Shown here: piece after piece, positions 26,847 to 34,890 of the stretch
Layout: each line of letters starts with the position of its first letter
Position numbering within the stretch: position 1 is the first letter of the stretch
Source: Herbiconiux sp. A18JL235
GTDB taxonomy: Bacteria > Actinomycetota > Actinomycetes > Actinomycetales > Microbacteriaceae
Length of the DNA stretch: 64,000 nucleotides
Direction: 5' to 3'
Assembly: GCF_040939305.1 (NCBI RefSeq)
Contig: NZ_CP162511.1
Coordinates: 2,480,001-2,544,000, forward strand
Notes under the pieces: model-generated
Told to the model about the DNA's origin: nothing
Database searches by the model: none
What the model saw: only the letters and a program-made list of their open reading frames with translations
Translations under genes and position numbers: made by a program

Positions 26847-27314
26847 ATGGCAACGAGACAGCGATCTCCTCAGCTCGACGACACCTCCAAGGCGATCATC
26901 GAGCAGTTGCAGGTCGACGGGCGCAAGTCCTACGCCGAGATCGGCAAGGCCGTCGGGTTGAGCGAGGCCGCGGTGCGGCAGCGCGTGCAGCGACTCACCG
27001 ACTCCGGCGTGATGCAGATCGTCGCGGTGACCGACCCGCTGCAGCTCGGCTTCTACCGCCAGGCGATGATCGGCCTGAAGGTCTCGGGCGACACCCGTGT
27101 CGTCGCGGAGGCCCTCGCCGCCATGCCCGCCGTCGACTACGTGGTGCTCACCGCGGGCACCTTCGACATCCTGGCCGAGGTGGTCTGCGAGGACGACGAC
27201 GACCTGATCGCCCTGCTGAACGCCGAGATCCGCAAGATCGAGGGCGTGCACACCACCGAGACCTTCGTCTATCTGAAGCTGCACAAGCAGCTCTACAACT
27301 GGGGAACACGATGA
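26847..27314 (+). CDS. Lrp/AsnC-family transcriptional regulator
   Basis: 155 residues. The N-terminal winged helix-turn-helix reads 'AIIEQLQVDGRKSYAEIGKAVGLSEAAVRQRVQRL', split over residues ~15-50, followed by the RAM ligand-binding domain with 'AALAAMPAVDYVVLTAGTFD'. Such proteins sense amino acids or related amines and often control adjacent catabolic genes. Its stop overlaps the aminotransferase start (ATGA), so it is co-transcribed with its likely target. Leaderless promoter with a small palindrome just upstream, suggesting autoregulation. Confidence 0.93.
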   Translation: MATRQRSPQLDDTSKAIIEQLQVDGRKSYAEIGKAVGLSEAAVRQRVQRLTDSGVMQIVAVTDPLQLGFYRQAMIGLKVSGDTRVVAEALAAMPAVDYVVLTAGTFDILAEVVCEDDDDLIALLNAEIRKIEGVHTTETFVYLKLHKQLYNWGTR

Positions 27315-28732
27315 CAAGCACCGAACAGACAGTCTCCGCCGCCTCCACGCGAGGGAACCGTTCCGACGCCGAACTGCAGGAGATGGCCCGCGACCACCTG
27401 TGGATGCACTTCGCCCGGCAATCGGTGATGGAGTCGGGCGCGGGAGTGCCCATCATCACCCGCGGCGAGGGCCATCACATCTGGGACTCCACCGGCAAGA
27501 AGTACATCGACGGCCTGTCGGGCCTGTTCGTGGTGAACGCCGGCCACGGCCGTAGGCGGCTCGCCGAGGTCGCCGCCAAGCAGGCGGAGGAGCTCGCGTT
27601 CTTCCCCATCTGGTCGTACGCCCACCCCTCCGCCATCGAGCTCGCCGACAGGCTCGCCGACCTGGCGCCCGGCGACCTCAACCGCGTGTTCTTCTCCACC
27701 GGAGGCGGCGAGGCGGTCGAGACGGCGTTCAAGCTCGCGAAGTACTACTGGAAGCTCCAGGGCCGGCCCACGAAGCACAAGGTCATCTCGCGCTCGATCG
27801 CGTATCACGGCACCCCGCAGGGCGCGCTCGCCATCACCGGCATCCCCGCAATGAAGGAGATGTTCGAGCCCGTCACGCCGGGCGGCTTCCGCGTGCCCAA
27901 CACCAACTTCTACCGTGCCGGTGAGATGGGCTTCACCGGAACGGAGGCGGAGTTCGGGCTGTGGGCGGCGAACCGCATCGAGGAGATGATCTTGTTCGAG
28001 GGCCCCGAGACGGTCGCCGCGGTCTTCCTCGAGCCGGTGCAGAACTCCGGCGGGTGCTTCCCGCCCCCTCCCGGTTACTTCCAGCGTGTTCGGGAGATCT
28101 GCGACAAGTACGACGTGCTGCTCGTGAGCGACGAGGTCATCTGCGCCTTCGGCCGCATCGGCAATTACTTCGCCTGCGACAGCTATGGTTTCGTGCCCGA
28201 CATGATCACCTGCGCGAAGGCGATGACGAGTGGGTACTCCCCCATCGGCGCCACCATCGTGAACGAGCGCGTGTACGAGCCGTTCAAGCACGGGCAGACC
28301 GCGTTCTATCACGGCTACACCTTCGCGGGTCACCCCGTCTCGGCGGCGGTGGCCCTCGAGAACCTCGACATCTTCGAAGAAGAGGGCCTCAATCAGAACG
28401 TGCGCGAGAACTCGCCCGCGTTCCGCGCCACCCTCGAGAAGCTGTACGACCTTCCCATCGTCGGCGACGTGCGCGGCGACGGATACTTCTTCGGCATCGA
28501 GCTCGTGAAGGACAAGGCGACGAAGGAGACGTTCGACGACGACGAGTCGGAGCGACTGCTCCGCGGCTTCCTGTCGAAGGCGCTGTTCGACGCCGGCCTG
28601 TACTGCCGCGCCGACGACCGCGGAGACCCCGTCATCCAGCTCGCTCCCCCGCTCACCATCGGTCAACCCGAGTTCGACGAGATCGAGCAGATCCTGCGGG
28701 GAGTGCTCTCCGAAGCCTGGACCAGGCTCTGA
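27311..28732 (+). CDS. Class III aminotransferase (polyamine/omega-amine:pyruvate type)
   Basis: 473 residues. PLP lysine Lys303 in 'CAKAMTSGYSPIGA', preceded by 'LLVSDEVICAFGRIG' with the ring-nitrogen Asp; 'FSTGGGEAVETAFKLAK' binds phosphate. The N-terminal 'DHLWMHF' and 'YIDGLSGLFVVNAGHGR' are typical of omega-amino acid/putrescine:pyruvate aminotransferases annotated as aspartate aminotransferase family. It removes the terminal amino group from diamines, GABA or beta-alanine. Neighbours (Lrp upstream, FAD oxidase downstream) mirror amine-catabolism operons. Start ATG 27311 overlaps the lrp stop. Confidence 0.92.
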   Translation: MTSTEQTVSAASTRGNRSDAELQEMARDHLWMHFARQSVMESGAGVPIITRGEGHHIWDSTGKKYIDGLSGLFVVNAGHGRRRLAEVAAKQAEELAFFPIWSYAHPSAIELADRLADLAPGDLNRVFFSTGGGEAVETAFKLAKYYWKLQGRPTKHKVISRSIAYHGTPQGALAITGIPAMKEMFEPVTPGGFRVPNTNFYRAGEMGFTGTEAEFGLWAANRIEEMILFEGPETVAAVFLEPVQNSGGCFPPPPGYFQRVREICDKYDVLLVSDEVICAFGRIGNYFACDSYGFVPDMITCAKAMTSGYSPIGATIVNERVYEPFKHGQTAFYHGYTFAGHPVSAAVALENLDIFEEEGLNQNVRENSPAFRATLEKLYDLPIVGDVRGDGYFFGIELVKDKATKETFDDDESERLLRGFLSKALFDAGLYCRADDRGDPVIQLAPPLTIGQPEFDEIEQILRGVLSEAWTRL

Positions 28733-30150
28733 GCGGCGGCGCCCCGCGCGGGCAGCGCGAACTCTCCTTCTGGCTCGACTCCCTGGCGGAGTCGGGTGCC
28801 GACGAACTGCGCCCGAGACCCCCGCTCTCGGGCGACCTCGACACCGACGTGTGCATCGTGGGTGGCGGCCTCACCGGTCTCTGGACCGCGTACTACCTGA
28901 AGAAGGCCGACCCCACTGTGCGGGTGACCGTGGTGGAGAGGGAGTTCGCCGGCTTCGGCGCCTCGGGCCGCAACGGCGGGTGGTGCTCGGCACTGTTCCC
29001 GAAGTCGACGTCGGCGCTCCGGCGCCTCTACGGCGACGACGCCGCGCGCGACATGCGGGAGGCGATGATCGACACGGTCGACGAGGTCGGCAGGGTGACC
29101 GCGGCCGAGGGCATCGACTGCGACTTCGAGCGAGGTGGAACCCTCGTGTTCGCCCGCGACACCGTGCAGCGGGCCGCGGCCCAGAGCGAGGTCGACGAGG
29201 CACGCGCCTTCGGCGTCGACCGCCTCGAGCTGGTCACCCCCGGCGGACACGACGACCCCCACGCCCGGGCACTCGCCGCCACCTCGTCGCTCGCCGCGAG
29301 CTTCGACCCCGCGTGCGCGCGACTGCACCCCGCCAAGCTCGTGCGCGGCCTCGCCCGCGTCGTGGAGGCGATGGGGGTGGTGATCGCCGAGAAGACCGAG
29401 ATCGTCGAGTGGGCTCCCGGCCGTGCGTTGTTCTCGGGGGCGGGGGGCGAGGGACTCATCAGCTGCGGGTCGCTCATCATCGCGACCGAGGGCTACGGTG
29501 CGCAGCTGCCGGGAGTCGGCCGGCGCATCCTGCCGCTCTACTCGCTGATGATCGCCACCGAGCCGCTGCCCGCGGAGCTGTGGGACGAACTCGGCATCAC
29601 TCACGGCACGACCTTCTCCGACTACCGGCACCTGCTCATCTACGGGCAGCGCACGGCCGACGACCGCTTCGCTTTCGGCGGCCGCGGAGCGCGCTACCAC
29701 TGGGGCAGCTCGATCAAGCCCGACCACGACCGCGTCGACCGGGTGTTCGCGCACCTCGAGCGCACCCTCGGGGAGCTGTTCCCGGCCGCGCGCGGCGTCG
29801 AGGTGACGCACCGCTGGGGCGGCCCACTCGGGGTGCCCCGCGACTGGCACCCCACCGCGAGCTACAACCCCCGCACGGGTGTGGGCTTCGCGGGCGGCTA
29901 CGTGGGCGACGGGCTGAGCACCACGAATCTGGCCGGCCGCACCCTGGCAGACCTCGTGGGCGGCGGCGAGTCGAAGCTCACCCGCCTGCCTTGGGTGAAT
30001 CACCTCTCGCCCAAGTGGGAGCCGGAACCCCTGCGATTCGTCGGCGCCAACCTCGGACTCGTGGGCACCGGCGCCGCCGACCTCGAGGAATCGGTCACCG
30101 GCCGACGCTCCCTGGCGGCCCGCCTCCTCAGCCCCCTCACCGGCCACTGA
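28729..30150 (+). CDS. FAD-dependent amine oxidase-like protein (PuuB/DAO family), apparent CTG start
   Basis: About 473 residues. The dinucleotide fold 'VCIVGGGLTGLWTAYYL' is preceded by the 'SFWLDSL' segment that opens many relatives of gamma-glutamylputrescine oxidase. The C-terminal FAD motif 'GVGFAGGYVGDGLSTTNLAG' is also present. The family oxidises amines or amino acids to aldehydes with O2. No ATG, GTG or TTG occurs in frame between at least position 28621 and 28849. The best start that keeps the conserved N-terminus is CTG at 28729, overlapping the aminotransferase stop as CTGA. A start at GTG 28849 would leave no residues before the Rossmann strand. Probably co-translated with the aminotransferase for polyamine breakdown. 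Confidence 0.82.
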   Translation: MSGGAPRGQRELSFWLDSLAESGADELRPRPPLSGDLDTDVCIVGGGLTGLWTAYYLKKADPTVRVTVVEREFAGFGASGRNGGWCSALFPKSTSALRRLYGDDAARDMREAMIDTVDEVGRVTAAEGIDCDFERGGTLVFARDTVQRAAAQSEVDEARAFGVDRLELVTPGGHDDPHARALAATSSLAASFDPACARLHPAKLVRGLARVVEAMGVVIAEKTEIVEWAPGRALFSGAGGEGLISCGSLIIATEGYGAQLPGVGRRILPLYSLMIATEPLPAELWDELGITHGTTFSDYRHLLIYGQRTADDRFAFGGRGARYHWGSSIKPDHDRVDRVFAHLERTLGELFPAARGVEVTHRWGGPLGVPRDWHPTASYNPRTGVGFAGGYVGDGLSTTNLAGRTLADLVGGGESKLTRLPWVNHLSPKWEPEPLRFVGANLGLVGTGAADLEESVTGRRSLAARLLSPLTGH

Positions 30151-30203
30151 CCGCGCGGTCGTCGCAGCGGCACCCACCCCTGACCGGGCGGCGAAGTCTG
30201 GCA

Positions 30204-31301
30204 TCAGTGCAGCCACTCGGGCATGATGCCGTGGTCGACCAGGGCGATCAGCCCGAGGGCGAGCCGGTTCCCGGGGTCTGCGGCCCGTGCGAGGTCGAGA
30301 TAGGCGCCCGCGGCCGTGCCGCGGCCACGCCCCCACTCGAGCCAGGCGAGAATGCCGAGCGGAGCAGCAGCGAGCTCCCCCGGGCTCACCTCCGCCACCG
30401 ACCGCAGTACCTCGACCGCCCTGCGCACCCGCCACGGCGGCGGCGCTTCGAGTTCCCCTCCCGTGCCCGCACCGGTCGCACCGGCCGCGCCGGCGAGCCG
30501 CCGCATCCCGAGGTAGCGCGCGAGGTGGCCGCCCGGCTCGTCGTGCACGCCGACCGCCGGCTCGCGGAGCGACTCGGCCAGCACCGCGCGTGCAGCGTCG
30601 AAGCCCCAGGCGCTCTGCACAAGCACGCAGTCACGCACCGAGGCGCTGCGGAGAGTGCAGGCCAGCACGACGCGTCGCGCCTCGGAGGGAGCACACCGTG
30701 ACCCACGGAACGCCCCTCGCCACGCCCTGAGCGCGACGAGCGGGTCTGATGCCGCCGCGTCAGACCCGCCGGACGAGTGCCGCGCGATCTCCCGGAGCTC
30801 ATCGACTCGACGGACGACGGTCGACGCGCCGGCCCTTCTGGCGTCGGTGAGCCTCTCGAGAGGCACGAACTTCCCGTGGTGCGGATCACCCACCGACTCG
30901 CGCTGCGACGGACCGCCCCCCTCGTCGTCCGCGAGGCACAGGCTCAATCCGATCGGGTAGCCCGAGTCGATGAGCGCCCTCGCGACAGCGGCGGCGACGA
31001 GCGGGGCTCGACCGAACACGAGGATGTCGACGACGACGACCTTCCGCACGCGATCGGCAAGGGCGACGATCGTGCGTGCGAAGCCCTCGGCCTGCCCGGC
31101 CCCGGGTAGATCGACCCTGATGATCGCCACCGGCCGGGGGCCTCTCCGCAGCCTGAGCACGAGGGAGTTCTCGGGCAGGTAGCCCAGCACTGCGGCGACG
31201 TCGGCCATCGCTTCCCGGCGACGGGGAGGACTCGGCAGGAGGGAGGGCGGTTCGTGAGCAGGAGCGGGTGGGCGGGGTTGTGGCGAAGCGAGAACGGTCA
31301 T
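30204..31301 (-). CDS. DUF4192 domain protein
   Basis: 365 residues, matching the actinobacterial DUF4192 family: the opening 'DVAAVLGYLPENSLVLRLR' is its most recognisable part, followed by an alpha/beta domain and a TPR-like C-terminal region ('LAWLEWGRGRGTAAGAYLDLARAADPGN'). No signal peptide or membrane helix. Function unknown. The start is uncertain: ATG 31301 gives a Pro-rich 30-residue lead, with GATCCT 6 nt upstream suggesting leaderless expression; an internal Met at 31208 is the alternative. It is convergent with the FAD oxidase gene, 53 bp away. Confidence 0.82.
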   Translation of the reverse strand: MTVLASPQPRPPAPAHEPPSLLPSPPRRREAMADVAAVLGYLPENSLVLRLRRGPRPVAIIRVDLPGAGQAEGFARTIVALADRVRKVVVVDILVFGRAPLVAAAVARALIDSGYPIGLSLCLADDEGGGPSQRESVGDPHHGKFVPLERLTDARRAGASTVVRRVDELREIARHSSGGSDAAASDPLVALRAWRGAFRGSRCAPSEARRVVLACTLRSASVRDCVLVQSAWGFDAARAVLAESLREPAVGVHDEPGGHLARYLGMRRLAGAAGATGAGTGGELEAPPPWRVRRAVEVLRSVAEVSPGELAAAPLGILAWLEWGRGRGTAAGAYLDLARAADPGNRLALGLIALVDHGIMPEWLH

Positions 31302-31416
31302 GCAGTCAGGATCGGCAGACGACGCCCGTTCGGACGGCGGGCCGGGCGATCTGTGGAGAGCGGAGCGCCGAGAACGCCCTGTGGACGACCCACCGCGATA
31401 CCTGCCACCGACACAG

Positions 31417-31452
31417 CACGACGCCGGCGGAACACTGTCCGCCGGCGTCGTG
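31417..31452 (-). terminator. Strong hairpin after yceI-like gene
   Basis: A perfect 15-bp inverted repeat (arms 31417-31431 and 31438-31452, starting CACGACGCCGG) with a 6-nt loop, 24 nt after the stop of the YceI gene. No T-run follows. It is the only notable element in the 174-bp gap before the DUF4192 gene. Confidence 0.55.
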
Positions 31453-31475
31453 TCGTGGTGCCCTGTGGCCGCCGA

Positions 31476-32030
31476 TCAGGCCTGCAGCGCCGCCTGGATG
31501 TCGAGCGTGATGGTGACCTTGTCGCCCACCAGCACGCCGCCGGTCTCGAGCGCGGCGTTCCAGTTCACGCCGAAGTCGTTGCGGTCGATCTCGGTCTTGG
31601 CCTCGAACCCGGCCTTGTAGTTGCCGTAGGCGTCGGTGCCGAAGCCGCCGAACTCGACGTCGAAGGTGACGGGCTTCGTGACACCCTTGATGGTGAGGTC
31701 GCCGTCGACCTTGAAGTCGCCGCCCTCCTGGCGCACGCCGGTGGAGACGAAGGTGATCTTCGGGAACTCGGGGGCGTTGAAGAAGTCGTTGGTCGCGAGG
31801 TGGCCGTCGCGGTTCTTGTCGTTGGTGTTCACCGAGGCGACGTCGGCCTCGGCGGTGACCTTGGTCTCGAGCGGGTTGTCGGTCGTGACGAAGGTCGCGT
31901 CGAAGCTGTCGAAGGTGCCCTTCACCTTGCTGATGAGCATGTGACGCACGCTGAAGCCGACCTCCGAGTGGGAGGGGTCGACGGTCCAGGTGCCTGCCTT
32001 GAAGCCGGGGATGGAGAGGGTGTCAGTCAT
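31476..32030 (-). CDS. YceI-family lipid-binding protein
   Basis: 184 residues. YceI lipocalin-like beta barrel: 'GTWTVDPSHSEVGFSVRHM' at the start, 'DLTIKGVTKPVTFDVEFGGFG' in the middle and 'DFGVNWNAALETGGVLVGDKV' near the end are textbook family motifs. No signal peptide, so unlike E. coli YceI it is predicted cytoplasmic, which is usual for actinobacterial members. Members bind polyisoprenoid or amphiphilic lipids. It has an AGAGAG ribosome site, a leader of about 50 nt or more, and an inverted repeat about 56-75 bp upstream of the ATG. Confidence 0.93.
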   Translation of the reverse strand: MTDTLSIPGFKAGTWTVDPSHSEVGFSVRHMLISKVKGTFDSFDATFVTTDNPLETKVTAEADVASVNTNDKNRDGHLATNDFFNAPEFPKITFVSTGVRQEGGDFKVDGDLTIKGVTKPVTFDVEFGGFGTDAYGNYKAGFEAKTEIDRNDFGVNWNAALETGGVLVGDKVTITLDIQAALQA

Positions 32031-32085
32031 GGTTTCTCTCTTCGTGAGTCGGTACGAGTCGGATTGGGGCGCGGAGACCGGCCAC

Positions 32086-32105
32086 CTCGATACAAATGCA
32101 TCGAG
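32086..32105. promoter_or_regulatory. Inverted repeat in AT-rich yceI promoter region
   Basis: CTCGAT-N8-ATCGAG within an AT-rich island (about 32090-32140) that stands out from the surrounding DNA. It could be an operator for the yceI gene, whose ATG is 56 bp away on the minus strand. Two poor hexamers overlap it; no clear promoter was assigned. Confidence 0.35.
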
Positions 32106-32138
32106 ATGGGAGTTTATTCCGAATCCGAGACGGGATTT

Positions 32139-32636
32139 CTAACGCAGGATCTCGATCATGAGCACCCAGGCGTTCAGCACGGCCGCCATGAAGATCGAGA
32201 TGAAGCCGACGGCGACGAGGTACAGACCCCACGGCGCCGAGGCGACGAGGGCGACTCCTCCCGCGGCGACCCAGAGCGGCGATCCCACCCCCAGCAACAC
32301 CTGCGCGAGCCTTCCCCACGCGCCCGAGCTGCCGTGCGAGGCGTACATGCGCCGCACGGCGTCGATCTGCAACGCCACGGCGATCGCCGCGAAGACCACC
32401 ATCTCGACGCCCAGCACGAGAAGCGGCTGCCCCGGGATGAGCATCGCGACGGAGCCGACCAGGATGACCACGACCGAGGCGATGGTCGCCACAGCACGCG
32501 ACGGGAGGCTCTCGCCCTGGATGATCTCCTTCACGTTCACCGAGATGACGACCATGATCAGACCCGCCAGCGCCCCCGCCGCGCCCGCGCTGGCCACGGC
32601 GAAGTCGGTCCAGCCCTCGGGGATCACCGCTTCCAT
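32139..32636 (-). CDS. Four-to-five-helix membrane protein of unknown function
   Basis: 165 residues. Predicted membrane segments: 'AGAAGALAGLIMVVISVNV', 'IASVVVILVGSVAMLIP', 'LVLGVEMVVFAAIAVAL', a segment around 'VLLGVGSPLWVAAGGVAL' and 'LYLVAVGFISIFMAAVLNAW'. I recognise no motif beyond a resemblance to small modulator-like bacterial membrane proteins. The start at ATG 32636 is supported by TACGAT 6 nt upstream (leaderless); the longer frame to 32696 has no supporting signal. A weak hairpin follows the stop. Confidence 0.75.
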   Translation of the reverse strand: MEAVIPEGWTDFAVASAGAAGALAGLIMVVISVNVKEIIQGESLPSRAVATIASVVVILVGSVAMLIPGQPLLVLGVEMVVFAAIAVALQIDAVRRMYASHGSSGAWGRLAQVLLGVGSPLWVAAGGVALVASAPWGLYLVAVGFISIFMAAVLNAWVLMIEILR

Positions 32637-32642
32637 GCCCGC

Positions 32643-32648
32643 ATCGTA
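32643..32648 (-). promoter_or_regulatory. -10 hexamer TACGAT, leaderless promoter
   Basis: Exactly 6 nt upstream of the ATG of the membrane-protein gene on the minus strand. No clear -35. Confidence 0.4.
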
Positions 32649-32726
32649 GCGGCAGCGTCGTGCAGCTCCCGCGGCGCGCGACACCTTTCTGCACAATTTT
32701 CACATTCGTCACATAGTCTGGAGGCC

Positions 32727-33890
32727 ATGTGGAAGCCCTCCGCGCGCAGTTGGACAGTCGTCACGGTCACCGCGGCCCTGGTGCTGGGCGTCGGCCTGCC
32801 CGCATCCGCCGCACCCCTCGTCCGCGACGACCCCACCTGGGACGACGTGCAGGCGGCCAAGCAGAACGCCCAGGCGAAGCAGCAGGAGGTCGAGAACATC
32901 ACCTCCATCATCGCCACCCTCGAAGACGAGGCCGCAGCCCGGGCCGACGAGGCGTTCGCGCGCGGCCAGGAGTACCTCAAGGCGAGCTACGACCTCCAGG
33001 CGGCGAGCGGATACGCCGACACGCTGACCGCACAGGCCGCCGACGCGCAGACCAAAGCCGACACGGCCAAGGCGCAGATCGGGCAGCTGGTCGCCCAGCT
33101 CTACCGGGCGGGCGGCGACTCGACCCTCAACCTCATCCTCGAGCAGAAGCAGTCCGACCAGCTTCTCTACCGGCTCGGCACGATGTCGAAGCTCACCGAG
33201 CAGACTGCCGGCATCCGCGACCGCGCGGTGGCCGCGCAGAACACCGCCGATGCCCTCACCGCTCAGGCCGACCGGGCGAGGGCAGAGCGCGACCGGCTCG
33301 CCACCGAGGCCAACGAGCGTCTCGCCGCCGCCGAGGACGCTCAGGCCGTCGCCGACGCGAAGGTCGCCGACAACCAGACCCGCAAGCAGACCCTCACCGC
33401 GCAGCTGGCCACTCTCAACGACCGCAGCGTCGAGGTCGAACGCGCCTACCTCGCGAGCGAGGCCTACAAGGCGGCCCAACGCGCCGCCGAGGAGGCCGCC
33501 AAGGCGGCCGAGCGTGCCAAGGCCGCCGAGGAGGAGCAGCCGGGCAGCGCCTGGGTTCCCGGCAGCGGCGAAGTCGCCTCCCCCGCCGAGGCCCAGGCCT
33601 TCGCCGCGAGCCAGATGGGCAACTACGGCTGGGGCGGCGGGCAGTTCGACTGCCTCGTGCAGCTCTGGATCGGGGAATCCGGATGGCGCGCCAACGCCTA
33701 CAACCCCTCGAGCGGCGCCTACGGCATCCCTCAGTCGCTCCCGGCCAGCAAGATGGCCTCGGTGGGCGCCGACTACGTCACCAACGCCGCCACCCAGATC
33801 ATCTGGGGCATGAACTACATCTCCGACCGCTACGGCACACCGTGCGGTGCGCTGTCGGCGTGGCAGGCCCGCTCGCCGCACTGGTACTGA
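32727..33890 (+). CDS. Secreted coiled-coil protein with lytic transglycosylase-like domain
   Basis: 387 residues. A signal peptide (residues 1-28, ending Ala-Ser-Ala-Ala) precedes a long coiled coil (about residues 40-265) rich in Ala/Gln/Glu, like the N-terminus of RipA-type hydrolases. After a Pro/Gly linker the C-terminal ~100 residues resemble a lysozyme-like fold as in aggregation-promoting factors: 'QLWIGESGWRANAYNPSSG' has the candidate catalytic Glu, followed by 'AYGIPQSLPASKM' and 'GMNYISDRYGTPCGAL'. It probably cleaves or binds peptidoglycan outside the cell. GGAGG lies unusually close (2 nt) to the ATG. Confidence 0.88.
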   Translation: MWKPSARSWTVVTVTAALVLGVGLPASAAPLVRDDPTWDDVQAAKQNAQAKQQEVENITSIIATLEDEAAARADEAFARGQEYLKASYDLQAASGYADTLTAQAADAQTKADTAKAQIGQLVAQLYRAGGDSTLNLILEQKQSDQLLYRLGTMSKLTEQTAGIRDRAVAAQNTADALTAQADRARAERDRLATEANERLAAAEDAQAVADAKVADNQTRKQTLTAQLATLNDRSVEVERAYLASEAYKAAQRAAEEAAKAAERAKAAEEEQPGSAWVPGSGEVASPAEAQAFAASQMGNYGWGGGQFDCLVQLWIGESGWRANAYNPSSGAYGIPQSLPASKMASVGADYVTNAATQIIWGMNYISDRYGTPCGALSAWQARSPHWY

Positions 33891-33939
33891 CCCGCTGAAC
33901 AGCCGGTCCGGCTCCGGTCGGCACGGCACGGCGGGCGAC

Positions 33940-34890
33940 TCAGTACGTCCGATGGTCCTGGATGGTCATCCGGGGCCCGCGCCGCGGCGGCCTGAACCCG
34001 CTCGCCAGCACCAGCCGCACCACGCGCTGCCGCTGTCCACGCCACGGCTCGAGCAGCTCGGCGAGCGCGTCGTCGTCGACCGGCTCACCGCAGAGCGCCC
34101 AGCCCACCGTCGAGGCGAGATGGTAGTCGCCGAAGCTCACCGCATCCGGGTCGCCGTGAGCACGCTGCGCGGTCTCGGCCGCGGTCCACTCCCCCACGCC
34201 CACCACGGAGCGCAAGCGCCGCCAGACGTCCGTGCCCCCACGACTCGCGACGGCGGTTCGCTCGAGACCCGCGGCGACACCGGCCGCCCTGATGACGGTC
34301 GCGGCCCTCCCAGGGTCGACCCCGGCGCGGTGCCATTCCCACGACGGGATGCGCTTCCAGGCGGCGGCGGTCGGCGACACCCTGAGGCGGGCCGGCCCGG
34401 GCCCCGGGGCCTCCTCGCCGTGGCGGGCGACGAGCACGCGCCAGGCACGGAAGGCCTCGACCGAGGTGATGCGCTGCTCGATCACGGCGGGCGCGAGGGC
34501 GTCGAGCACCCTGCCGGTACGGCTGAGACGCAGCCCCGGGTTGCGGTGGGCCGAGTCGGAGAGCAGCGGATGCGCGGAGACGTCGAGCTCGCTCCAATCG
34601 TCGCCCTCGCCGAGGAGCTCCGGCACGGAGTGCAGCGCCTCGCCCGCACCGTCACCCCAGGCCTCGGCGCGCACGCCCGACGGCGTCGGAGACAGGCGCA
34701 GGGTCGCGGTGCCCGCCACAGTGCGGAGGGTGAGCCAGAACGACCCGCCCTCGACGGCGAAACAGGGGTCTCCCGCCCCACGCCGGTGGTGACCGAGGGT
34801 CGCCCCCAGGTCGACCGGCCGACGCGGTTCGTAGTGGGCCATGAGGCCTGACGGCTCGACGACCCCGCGGTCGCTCGCGGCGAGGGTCAT
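33940..34890 (-). CDS. DNA-3-methyladenine glycosylase, AlkA-like HhH-GPD
   Basis: 316 residues from ATG 34890, which overlaps the Nudix stop as ATGA. The helix-hairpin-helix and GPD region is seen in 'LRSVVGVGEWTAAETAQRA' followed by 'AVSFGDYHLAS', where Asp is the candidate catalytic residue. 'DALAPAVIEQRITSVEAFRAW' matches the helix preceding it. AlkA-type enzymes excise alkylated bases. Coupling with a Nudix hydrolase suggests a nucleotide/DNA-damage repair pair. It is convergent with the secreted coiled-coil gene 49 bp away. Confidence 0.87.
   Translation of the reverse strand: MTLAASDRGVVEPSGLMAHYEPRRPVDLGATLGHHRRGAGDPCFAVEGGSFWLTLRTVAGTATLRLSPTPSGVRAEAWGDGAGEALHSVPELLGEGDDWSELDVSAHPLLSDSAHRNPGLRLSRTGRVLDALAPAVIEQRITSVEAFRAWRVLVARHGEEAPGPGPARLRVSPTAAAWKRIPSWEWHRAGVDPGRAATVIRAAGVAAGLERTAVASRGGTDVWRRLRSVVGVGEWTAAETAQRAHGDPDAVSFGDYHLASTVGWALCGEPVDDDALAELLEPWRGQRQRVVRLVLASGFRPPRRGPRMTIQDHRTY

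Noticed and set aside
28849..30150. GTG at 28849 as the start of the FAD oxidase
   Set aside because: It would begin on the first strand of the Rossmann fold and drop the conserved Trp-Leu-Asp-Ser-Leu segment; kept only as an alternative.
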